NCBI GenBank assembly: GCA_021769725.1
Contig: JAETSI010000024.1
Location: 1 to 42,032 of the forward strand
Length of the DNA: 42,032 nucleotides
Direction of reading: 5' to 3'
DNA from: Oscillospiraceae bacterium
GTDB lineage: Bacteria; Bacillota; Clostridia; Oscillospirales; Ruminococcaceae
Positions 22,673 through 29,339 of this stretch are shown here, piece by piece. Made by a program: the position numbers and the translations under genes. Numbering within the stretch: the stretch's first letter is position 1; every line of letters starts with the position of its first letter. The notes under the pieces were generated by a model that saw nothing but the letters and a program-made list of their open reading frames with translations, made no database searches and had not been told where the DNA came from.

Positions 22673-23563
22673 TTGAAGCGTGAAGCGGAAAAGGCAAGGC
22701 GTGAGGAAAGGGCTAGACAGAGAGCCGCCGCCAATGCTACAATGAAAGGTAAACGGGAAACCATTCAGGAATTAAGCAGGTTAAAACAGTCTGGCATGGC
22801 TGGCACTGAATACGCTGAATACCTGAATATGATCAATACCCACAGAAATGAAAACATTACCAGACTGTATAAAGGGTATGCTGACAATATTAACAGTGTC
22901 AGTAAAACAAGTTCAGGCGGTGTGTACTATCCTGCGGAAAACAGGTTGAACTTTGATTACCCTAAATACAGTGATATGAATAAATACGGCACACTTGCAC
23001 ATGAATACGGCCATTTCTTTGATTCACAGGTGTCTTTCAGCAATCTGACCTTCAATGAAATGGAAGCTGTCAGGAAAGCAACTGGCCTTGACCGTTCTTT
23101 CCCAAATGTTGCAAGTTCCAGTGATGCGTTTCTGGCTGCTTTGCGTAAAGATAAGCAGCACATCCGGGATATACTGACCGCAGAAGCAAAAGCTGACCTT
23201 GCGGCGCACAATGCCAGCAACGGGGTACAGGATGCCATTGACGGGCTTTTCCCAAAATCAAGGATCCGCTGGGGACATGGTGAAAAATACTATAACCGTA
23301 AGTATTCCGCTGTGGAATCTATGGATAGAATGATAGGCGGCACAAGGAAGAAAGACTTGCAGCAGGTGTATAAGGATCTAGGGCTGGATGCCAGCAATCA
23401 GGCAAAAACGAAAGTTATCTGTAGACAGTATGAAACAGCATCGGAAGCATGGGCCAATATTATGAGTGCGGAAGTATGCGGCGGTGAATCATTGGAATAT
23501 GTGAAAAAGTACCTGCCAAACTCTTATGAAACCATGCTTGAAATATTGAAAGGGGTGAACTAG
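22673..23563 (+). CDS. Zincin metallopeptidase domain (in frame with MuF, after a UGA)
   Basis: 296 residues counted from TTG 22673. The N-terminus is a charged coiled coil (LKREAEKARREERARQRAAA). The middle holds the zinc motif LAHEYGHFFD (HExxH) with a candidate third ligand in the SEAWANIMSAE helix near the end, as in gluzincin-type peptidases. Such peptidase domains are found at the C-terminus of MuF capsid proteins as presumed toxins or effectors delivered with phage DNA. Here it lies in the same frame right after the minor capsid stop codon. Independent translation would need the weak TTG 22673 (GGAAAAG upstream) or ATG 22742 without a clear site. Readthrough of UGA is the alternative. 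Confidence 0.75.
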   Translation: MKREAEKARREERARQRAAANATMKGKRETIQELSRLKQSGMAGTEYAEYLNMINTHRNENITRLYKGYADNINSVSKTSSGGVYYPAENRLNFDYPKYSDMNKYGTLAHEYGHFFDSQVSFSNLTFNEMEAVRKATGLDRSFPNVASSSDAFLAALRKDKQHIRDILTAEAKADLAAHNASNGVQDAIDGLFPKSRIRWGHGEKYYNRKYSAVESMDRMIGGTRKKDLQQVYKDLGLDASNQAKTKVICRQYETASEAWANIMSAEVCGGESLEYVKKYLPNSYETMLEILKGVN

Positions 23564-23743
23564 ATGGGCAATAAGCTGATACAGGCGTTAGAACTGTATG
23601 AAAATACTTTTGATGATTCTTTCCCGACTATTCCCATGAGCGGGCGCACGGAAGAAGAAATGATTGACATGATCAATAAATGTGTTTCCGCAAAGAAAGA
23701 TGTTTATGACATGGGTTATCTGGATATTGAAGCGGTTTATTAA
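23564..23743 (+). CDS. Small acidic protein, 59 aa (possible immunity partner)
   Basis: ATG 23564 directly follows the previous stop, with AAAGGGGTG upstream. The product (LIQALELYENTFDDSFPTIP … ending DIEAVY) resembles a widespread type of small Firmicutes protein with an acidic helical core. Its place right behind a metallopeptidase effector suggests an immunity or inhibitor protein; nothing in the sequence proves this. A terminator-like hairpin follows (23744-23771). Confidence 0.6.
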   Translation: MGNKLIQALELYENTFDDSFPTIPMSGRTEEEMIDMINKCVSAKKDVYDMGYLDIEAVY

Positions 23744-23771
23744 AGCACTGTCACAAATGACGGTGCTTTTT
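23744..23771 (+). terminator. Terminator-like hairpin
   Basis: A 10-bp stem (23744-23753 with 23758-23767, one G-T pair), CAAA loop, then T-run to 23771. It ends the MuF-peptidase-small protein unit and starts 21 bp before the Prp gene. Confidence 0.65.
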
Positions 23772-23791
23772 CTATGAAAGGCGGTGAAGTT

Positions 23792-24076
23792 GTGATCACG
23801 GTTTTGGTAGCACCAAACAGGATCCATATATCAGGCCATGCAAACACGGCCCCACGGGGTTCAGATATTGTTTGTAGCGCCGTTTCTGCCCTTACCCTTA
23901 CACTTATTAGGGGGCTGAAAGAAATCGCCCATATGGGGCTATATGAAAGCGTAGAAGGGGGAAATATCTGTATTGAGTGGCAGAACATAAACGACACCGG
24001 CAAAGCGCTGGTTGATACATGGTTTTTAGGTATCTGCGGGATCGCTGCGGAATACCCGGTAATTGAATTTTTATAA
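23792..24076 (+). CDS. Prp-like cysteine protease (prohead/ribosomal L27-type processing)
   Basis: 94 residues resembling the Prp/YsxB family, which in Firmicutes removes the N-terminal extension of ribosomal protein L27 and, in phage 80alpha, processes capsid and scaffold proteins. The catalytic pair is His16 (ISGHAN) and Cys28 (DIVCSAVSAL), spaced by 12 residues as in the family. GTG 23792 after AAAGGCGGTGA is preferred; ATG 23774 is in frame upstream. It sits immediately before scaffold and capsid. Both, and the tail tube protein, begin with an LQLFT motif close to the Prp site LQFFA. A phage-encoded maturation protease is therefore likely. Confidence 0.8.
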   Translation: MITVLVAPNRIHISGHANTAPRGSDIVCSAVSALTLTLIRGLKEIAHMGLYESVEGGNICIEWQNINDTGKALVDTWFLGICGIAAEYPVIEFL

Positions 24077-24088
24077 TGAGTGAATGAC

Positions 24089-24116
24089 GCATCCTGAAAA
24101 GGGTGCTTTTTTTTTT
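24089..24116 (+). terminator. Intrinsic terminator before scaffold
   Basis: A 7-bp stem (24089-24095 with 24100-24106) with a GAAA tetraloop, followed by ten T. It is one of the clearest terminators in the window, yet lies within the head gene run. It isolates the Prp gene from scaffold and suggests antitermination or graded expression. Confidence 0.75.
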
Positions 24117-24171
24117 CATGCCTGACGGGGCAATAAATACGGGACTATCACAGGAAAGTGAGGATGAAACC

Positions 24172-24768
24172 ATGAGAAAGAGATTTTTTGATTTACAGCT
24201 TTTCACTGACGGCGGTGAAGGTGGCGCTGGCGCTGCGGGTGCTGGTGCAGGAACAGCCGGGAATGGCAACGGCAGCCAGAACAATGCCGGGGGTGCAACT
24301 TACAGTTATGAACAGGCCGAACAGATCGCACAGGCACGGGCTGACCGGGCAGAAAAGGCGGCGCTGGCTGATTTCTTCAAGCGTCAGGGAATGAGTGAGG
24401 ATGAAGTTACTGCTGCCCTTGCTGATTTCAGGGCAAAAAAGGCCGCACAGCAGCCCAATGTCACCGCCGTGGAAAAAGAACGGGATGCGGCGCTGGCACA
24501 GGTGGAAGAAATGAAGAACACCAACTACCTGCGTGACAAAGGCGTGAAGCCTGACGATCTGGACTATGTGCTTTTCAAAGTCAGCAAACAGGTGGATGAC
24601 AAGACCGACTTCAAGAAAGCGGCTGACGCTTTCCTGAAAGAGAATCCCCGTTTTACGGGACAGGGGATGAAGGTTGTTTCCACCGGCAAGCCTGACGGCG
24701 GTTCTGGCACAGGCCAGACAGTCAATGATTCAATCAACGCTTCCATTCGTTCAGCGTTTGGAAGATAA
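24172..24768 (+). CDS. Scaffolding protein
   Basis: 198 residues. Gly/Ala/Asn-rich stretch (~15-45), then a helical, charged coiled-coil region (EQAEQIAQARADRAEKAALADFF …), the pattern of phage GP20-like scaffolds. It would shape the procapsid and be removed on maturation. The N-terminus RKRFFDLQLFTDGG holds a Prp-type cleavage motif, cut expected after Phe-Thr or nearby. ATG 24172 follows AGGAAAGTGAGG; an upstream in-frame start would run through the terminator. Confidence 0.82.
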   Translation: MRKRFFDLQLFTDGGEGGAGAAGAGAGTAGNGNGSQNNAGGATYSYEQAEQIAQARADRAEKAALADFFKRQGMSEDEVTAALADFRAKKAAQQPNVTAVEKERDAALAQVEEMKNTNYLRDKGVKPDDLDYVLFKVSKQVDDKTDFKKAADAFLKENPRFTGQGMKVVSTGKPDGGSGTGQTVNDSINASIRSAFGR

Positions 24769-24786
24769 AGAAGGGAGAACAGGAAC

Positions 24787-25959
24787 ATGAACAGAAACAA
24801 GAAACTTTTTAATTTACAGCTGTTTACCGGTGGTACTGCTATCACCAGAAGCAACGCAGAAGCATTGATCCCGGTACAGGAAAGCCACGACATCATTCAG
24901 GGCGTGGTTGAACAGTCCACTGTGTTACAGCGTGGCCGCAGGCTGGCAAACATGACGGCGGCGCAGTATAAAATGCCCGTGCTTGACCTGCTTCCGGTGG
25001 CGTACTTTGTCAACGGTGAGGGCGGATCCGCAAAGAAGAAGCTGACAACGATGGCATGGGATAAAAAGGTGATCTATGCAGAAGAAATTGCGGTCATTGT
25101 ACCGATTTCCGAAGCTGTCCTTGACGATGCTGACTATGATATTTGGGGAGAAGTACGGCCCCGCCTGATTGAAGCGTTCGGCCAGAAGATTGACGGCGCT
25201 ATTCTGTTCGGTCAGGATAAACCGCAGACATGGCGGGATGACGTTGTGACCACGGCCACAAGCGCCGGGGCTGTTGTGACGCTGGGATCCGATCTGTATG
25301 ATTCTATTTTGGGTGAAGGTGGCGTGATCGCAAAGGTTGAGGAAAGCAGCTACTTTGTGAACGGCCACATGGCTGACATTACCATGCGGGCAAAGCTGCG
25401 GGGCCTGAAAGACACCACGGGACAGCCCGTGTTCAAGTCTGATATGCAGACCGGCACGACCTACACACTGGACGGTTCCCCGATGAACTTCCCCCGCAAC
25501 GGAGCCTTTGACAGAAGCAAGGCCCTGATGATTTCCGGGGACTTTTCACAGCTGGCATACAGCATCCGTCAGGACATTACTTTCAAGATTTTTGATCAGG
25601 GTGTGATTCAGGATCCGGCAACGGGTGAAATCCTGTATAACCTGATGCAGAATGACATGGTGGCGCTGCGGGCCGTCATGCGTTTGGGCTGGGAGATCCC
25701 GAACCCGATCAACGCTATGGTTCCTGATAAGACAAAGCGCTGCCCGTTCGCTATCCTGACAAGCGCTGCATCCGGCGCTTCCGTTGCGGCATATTCAACG
25801 GATGACGGACAGGGCGATGGGCCTTATACAGAAGCGCGGCTTTCCCGCATGAAGGTGGATGACATTAAGGCGCTGGCAGCTGCAAAGGGTTACGTTATCA
25901 CCAAAGAACCGAAAGCTGAAATTATTGCGGAGTTTTTGGAGCAGCAGAACGAAGGATAA
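24787..25959 (+). CDS. Major capsid protein (HK97-like)
   Basis: 390 residues, following scaffold by 18 bp. The N-terminus KKLFNLQLFTGG has a Prp-type motif, then an HK97-like fold (…ALIPVQESHDIIQGVVEQSTV; WDKKVIYAEEIAVIVPISEAVL; GWEIPNPINA). The C-terminus (SRMKVDDIKALAAAKGY …) adds a small HeH/LEM-like extension. It forms the head shell. ATG 24787 follows AAGGGAG. Confidence 0.9.
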   Translation: MNRNKKLFNLQLFTGGTAITRSNAEALIPVQESHDIIQGVVEQSTVLQRGRRLANMTAAQYKMPVLDLLPVAYFVNGEGGSAKKKLTTMAWDKKVIYAEEIAVIVPISEAVLDDADYDIWGEVRPRLIEAFGQKIDGAILFGQDKPQTWRDDVVTTATSAGAVVTLGSDLYDSILGEGGVIAKVEESSYFVNGHMADITMRAKLRGLKDTTGQPVFKSDMQTGTTYTLDGSPMNFPRNGAFDRSKALMISGDFSQLAYSIRQDITFKIFDQGVIQDPATGEILYNLMQNDMVALRAVMRLGWEIPNPINAMVPDKTKRCPFAILTSAASGASVAAYSTDDGQGDGPYTEARLSRMKVDDIKALAAAKGYVITKEPKAEIIAEFLEQQNEG

Positions 25960-25971
25960 GGGGGATCGGAA

Positions 25972-26391
25972 ATGTACGTTGATTTTGAATATTATTCCAG
26001 CGTGTTCAGTGGTTCAGTCCTGTCAGAAGGGGCTTTCCAGAAAGCTGAACAGGAAGCTGAAACGTACATCCGGTATCTGACATACCTGAACGGTGATATT
26101 TTCGCAGATACGGCACAGGCTGACGCTATAAAGGGCGCTGTCTGTGCTGCTGCGGATGCCTATCATATGGCAGTCAGGGAAACAGCGGAAGGTGGGAATG
26201 TCAAGTCTGAAAGCAAAGACGGGCTTTCTGTGTCGTTTGTTGTGGCCCGTAAAGACGGGGAGACAGCGGATGACTATGTAAAACGCTGTATGTATCAGGT
26301 GATCCGGATCCGGCTGCTTCCTACTGGCTGGCTTTCACGGAAAGCGGGGTGTAAACATGATCACAAATGTGGATGCTGTGACTGTCTTTAA
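25972..26391 (+). CDS. Head-tail connector protein with Cys/His-rich tail
   Basis: 139 residues, helical, resembling Gp6/Gp15-type head completion proteins (YVDFEYYSSVFSG; FQKAEQEAETYIRYLTYL). It would dock beneath the portal. The last ~13 residues (CKHDHKCGCCDCL) contain five Cys and two His, an unusual metal-binding-like tail. This tail overlaps the start of the next gene by 35 bp, so overlap coding may have shaped it. ATG 25972 follows GGGGGATCGG. Confidence 0.78.
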   Translation: MYVDFEYYSSVFSGSVLSEGAFQKAEQEAETYIRYLTYLNGDIFADTAQADAIKGAVCAAADAYHMAVRETAEGGNVKSESKDGLSVSFVVARKDGETADDYVKRCMYQVIRIRLLPTGWLSRKAGCKHDHKCGCCDCL

Positions 26392-26806
26392 TGGCAGGAC
26401 GGATAAAGCGACACGAAGAAAAATTTATATCCCCACGGTGATCAGGGGTGTTTCCTATGTCGAAGGGAAAGGATCCAAAGTGGCCGACAATGGGGTGTGG
26501 AGTGACGATGTTCAGTATAAAATCAGGGTTCCCCTGATCACCGTGGTTCAGGATAACCGGGAATATATGCGGGATCTGAACTATGCAAAGCTGGACAATG
26601 AAGAAGCAGCAAAATACTGGACAATACAGAAGGGGGATCTGGTTGTCCGGGGTGAATATGCCGGTGACAGTCCCCTGCTGGGTGAGGATGAAATATCTGC
26701 ATACGCAAAGGAACAGGGGCTTGACCTGATTCACGTCACGGAATACGCCGATGACACGTCAGGGGGGAGCCTGTACACAAGACACTGGCGGATCGGAGGT
26801 AAATAA
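26357..26806 (+). CDS. Head-closure-like structural protein, 149 aa
   Basis: Beta-rich protein (IPTVIRGVSYVEGKG; KIRVPLITVVQD; GDLVVRGEYAG) in the head-closure position between connector and HK97 gp10-like gene. It resembles DUF6751-type proteins of Clostridia phages. ATG 26357 follows AAAGCGGGGTG. It overlaps neighbours on both sides, showing a tightly coupled operon. Function from position. Confidence 0.7.
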   Translation: MITNVDAVTVFNGRTDKATRRKIYIPTVIRGVSYVEGKGSKVADNGVWSDDVQYKIRVPLITVVQDNREYMRDLNYAKLDNEEAAKYWTIQKGDLVVRGEYAGDSPLLGEDEISAYAKEQGLDLIHVTEYADDTSGGSLYTRHWRIGGK

Positions 26807-27183
26807 TGGATATACACAACATTGTGACACCGGTGAACCGGGTGATCAATTTCGTGGGCGGCAGCGTCAAATTATGCTGGTCAAGTACGTTTGGACGGAA
26901 CCGCAGCGCCATGTTCAGCAGAAAACAGAAAATTGTTGACAGTGAAGTGCTGCGGTACTGTGCGCCGCTGATCCCCTTCCGTACTGGGACACTGACACGT
27001 TCCGGGACAATCGGAACTGTGATCGGCAGCGGGAATGTTCAGTATGCGACACCATACGCACGTTTTCAGTATTACCAGACGGCACAGTCACGGTCTTATG
27101 ATTCACGCCGGGGCGCTAAATGGTTTGAACGCATGAAAACAGCGCACAAAGCAGACATTCAGAGGGCTGCGGAAAGGGGGTAA
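26806..27183 (+). CDS. Minor capsid/tail-completion protein, 125 aa
   Basis: Resembles Minor_capsid_2 / HK97 gp10-like proteins: a basic helical N-terminal half, VLRYCAPLIPFRTGTLTRSG and YATPYARFQYY in the centre, and a helical end with MKTAHKADIQRAA. These help join head and tail. ATG 26806 overlaps the previous stop (TAATG). Followed after 4 bp by the next gene. Confidence 0.78.
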   Translation: MDIHNIVTPVNRVINFVGGSVKLCWSSTFGRNRSAMFSRKQKIVDSEVLRYCAPLIPFRTGTLTRSGTIGTVIGSGNVQYATPYARFQYYQTAQSRSYDSRRGAKWFERMKTAHKADIQRAAERG

Positions 27184-27187
27184 AAGT

Positions 27188-27631
27188 TTGGTCAACTCAA
27201 TCATTGAAGGGCTGACAGATTATTTTTTACAGTGTCCCCTTCTGAAAGACGGAGTTTTCCGGGTGGATGCGCTGGGAAGTGAACCCGTGGAATATGCGCT
27301 TGAAACGGGGATGACTTCCCCGGTTGTACGAACTTATGTTGATGGTTCCAGTATCAGACAGTATCAGTTCAATTTCAACAGCCGGGAAGCCTATTCAATG
27401 GATCGGATTCTGGCAATACAAAATGAAAGTTTTTATGAAGATTTCTGCAACTGGGTGGAAGAACAAAGCATGATCGGGAACCTTCCTGAAATGCCGGAAG
27501 GGTGCGAAGCGCAAGCCCTGACTGTTCTGACACCGGGGTTCATGCTGGACGCAACGATGGAAAATGCTTTCTATCAGGTTCAGCTGCAACTACAATATTT
27601 CAAGGAGGCACCGAAAAATGAAAAATTTTGA
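27188..27631 (+). CDS. Tail terminator-like protein, 147 aa
   Basis: Placed between the gp10-like and tail tube genes, where siphophages encode the tail terminator. The sequence (VDALGSEPVEYALETGM; SYQFNFNSREAYSMD-like centre) fits minor capsid/tail terminator proteins of Firmicutes phages. TTG 27188 follows AAAGGGGG. The C-terminus overlaps the tail tube gene by 14 bp. Confidence 0.72.
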   Translation: MVNSIIEGLTDYFLQCPLLKDGVFRVDALGSEPVEYALETGMTSPVVRTYVDGSSIRQYQFNFNSREAYSMDRILAIQNESFYEDFCNWVEEQSMIGNLPEMPEGCEAQALTVLTPGFMLDATMENAFYQVQLQLQYFKEAPKNEKF

Positions 27632-28187
27632 TTTACAGCTTTTTACGGGCGGCAGAAGTGCGCTGATCCGTAACATGATCGCCGACTATCTGGAAGTAAA
27701 CGGAAAGATGGAACTGTGCGGGATCGGCTTTACAAAGTTAGACGAAAGCCCCGGCGCACAGAGCGACAACACCACCTATATCAATGAAACCACGTCCAGC
27801 GCTGACATTATAGGGTATGAAACAGAATTTCCCTATGAATTTGACGCTGTTCCCGCACAGAAAGCGCTTTATACTTTGTGGAAGGACGGACGGGATCACC
27901 ATACCGGGGAAGCTGCACAGCATACCTATGTACGGGTTGAACTTTTTAACCCCATCGGTACACCATCAAAGACGGCGGCTGAATACACGGCCCGTCAGTT
28001 TATCGTGTCAAATGAAGTCAGCGACTTCACCGGGGACGGGGGACAGAAGATCAACGCTTCCGGTACTCTCCACGCTGTAGGCGATCCGGTTTTCGGCAAG
28101 TTTGACACCGTGAGCATGACTTTCACAGAAGGGGAGTTCAAAGGGAAATTTGACCTTGACGGAGAACCCGCAGCACCTACAGAGTAA
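27618..28187 (+). CDS. Major tail (tube) protein with Prp-type N-terminus
   Basis: 189 residues; strong AAGGAGG precedes ATG 27618. The position before the tail chaperones and the beta-rich sequence (YVRVELFNPIGTP; FIVSNEVSDFTG; ending GEFKGKFDLDGEPA) fit a tail tube subunit. The N-terminus MKNFDLQLFTGG carries the same LQLFT motif as scaffold and capsid. Processing of a tail protein by a Prp-type protease would be less expected than capsid processing. A terminator-like hairpin follows at 28253-28288. Confidence 0.8.
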   Translation: MKNFDLQLFTGGRSALIRNMIADYLEVNGKMELCGIGFTKLDESPGAQSDNTTYINETTSSADIIGYETEFPYEFDAVPAQKALYTLWKDGRDHHTGEAAQHTYVRVELFNPIGTPSKTAAEYTARQFIVSNEVSDFTGDGGQKINASGTLHAVGDPVFGKFDTVSMTFTEGEFKGKFDLDGEPAAPTE

Positions 28188-28196
28188 CACAAAAAC

Positions 28197-28235
28197 CATA
28201 TAGACAACTACTGAAAACGACAACTGATCTATATG
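28197..28235 (+). promoter_or_regulatory. Inverted repeat downstream of the tail tube gene
   Basis: A perfect 8-bp inverted repeat (CATATAGA 28197-28204, TCTATATG 28228-28235) encloses 23 bases containing two CAAC motifs. It may stabilise the abundant tail tube mRNA together with the hairpin at 28253. No gene lies in 28188-28319. Confidence 0.35.
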
Positions 28236-28252
28236 ACAGTGGACGTTCAGGA

Positions 28253-28288
28253 CAGCGCAGGGTATCACCACGGCCTTGCGCTGTTTTT
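28253..28288 (+). terminator. Terminator-like hairpin after the tail tube gene
   Basis: Stem CAGCGCAGG (28253-28261) with CCTTGCGCTG (28274-28283), then TTTTT. It probably lowers expression of the tail chaperones relative to the tube protein. Confidence 0.6.
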
Positions 28289-28319
28289 ATATGCTGTGGT
28301 GATTGAAAGGATGAAGAAA

Positions 28320-28712
28320 ATGAATATAGAAATCAATGGAGTAACTTTGCAGGCGGATTTCATGGATGCGGATTTCATGGAAGTGTTTGAACCGGCTATT
28401 TTTACAATGCGGGAAGGAATCAATGCAAGTAAGACTATGCAGGGCATGGTTGCGGCAAAGTACAAGGCGATGAACCAGACGATTGAAACATTTTTTGATA
28501 CAGCGTTCGGTGAAGGTACTGCTGACAGTATCTTTCAGGGCAGTAAAAATGTTATGGTGCATCTGGAAGCGGTGGCCAAAATTGAGGAAGCGCAGAGGGC
28601 TGAAAAGAAACAGTTCAACGATTTTTCCAACAAATACACGCAGCGTCAGAACAGTTTCCAGTCTATGCAGGGACACCAGAAGAAACAGAGAAACCAGCCT
28701 AACCGCACATGA
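28320..28712 (+). CDS. Tail assembly chaperone (G-like)
   Basis: 130 residues. Position between tail tube and Gp15-like genes, with tape measure following, identifies the first tail assembly chaperone. It is helical with a Gln/Lys-rich end. ATG 28320 follows GAAAGGATGAAG. A 14-base repeat in the DNA near 28352-28382 gives the duplicated peptide ADFMDADFME. The stop overlaps the next start (ATGA); no slippery sequence for G-T frameshifting is apparent. Confidence 0.72.
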   Translation: MNIEINGVTLQADFMDADFMEVFEPAIFTMREGINASKTMQGMVAAKYKAMNQTIETFFDTAFGEGTADSIFQGSKNVMVHLEAVAKIEEAQRAEKKQFNDFSNKYTQRQNSFQSMQGHQKKQRNQPNRT

Positions 28713-29329
28713 ATGTCTTAATGGATGACTTGCCTTGTACCGTCATTGTGGCAGACGTTGAGATCCCCATAGATACAGACTATAGAACGGGTATTCTTTT
28801 TGAACAGACTTTGAGTGATCCGGCCATGCCGGATAATGAAAAGCTGAACACGGTTCTGAAACTGTACTATGGGGATGCTGTTTTTCCGCTGCTGGGCGAT
28901 ATGGACACGGTACAGGAAGCATTGAACGGGATCATGTGGTTTTACCGCTGCGGTGCTGATGAAACGGCGGGATCTGAAACGGAAGGGGGCGCTTCCGGTA
29001 AGGATCCGCCGTTTTCTTATGAGCATGATGCCGGTTATATTTACGCTGCGTTTGTTGAAGCATATGGAATTGACCTGACAAAGAACAGACTTCATTGGTG
29101 GCAATTTCGGGCCTTATTTTTAGGATTGCCGGAAACGGTTCTTTTCTGCAAGATCATGGCGTACCGCACTATGGAAATACCAGCGAAGATGCCAAAGGAA
29201 AAGAAAAGGTTCTATCAGCGCATGAAACGGATCTACAGGATCCCTGAACCCGCTGAACAAATAAGGCTTGAAAAGGAAATGGAAGCCATCCTTGCGAACG
29301 GGGGTGACATTTCACAGCTGATCAAGTGA
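28709..29329 (+). CDS. Gp15-family tail chaperone (GT-like)
   Basis: 206 residues resembling bacteriophage Gp15 family (PIDTDYRTGILFEQ; YIYAAFVEAYGIDL; LHWWQFRALFLGLP), found directly upstream of tape measure genes in Firmicutes siphophages. It probably acts as the second tail chaperone that keeps the tape measure soluble. It is coupled to the previous gene by a 4-bp overlap and ends 10 bp before the tape measure start. Confidence 0.85.
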   Translation: MNVLMDDLPCTVIVADVEIPIDTDYRTGILFEQTLSDPAMPDNEKLNTVLKLYYGDAVFPLLGDMDTVQEALNGIMWFYRCGADETAGSETEGGASGKDPPFSYEHDAGYIYAAFVEAYGIDLTKNRLHWWQFRALFLGLPETVLFCKIMAYRTMEIPAKMPKEKKRFYQRMKRIYRIPEPAEQIRLEKEMEAILANGGDISQLIK

Positions 29330-29339
29330 GGTTTTGTAA

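Noticed and set aside
28709..28728. Programmed frameshift between the two tail chaperone genes
   Set aside because: The genes overlap as ATGA with a normal start for the second, and no slippery heptamer was seen at the junction.
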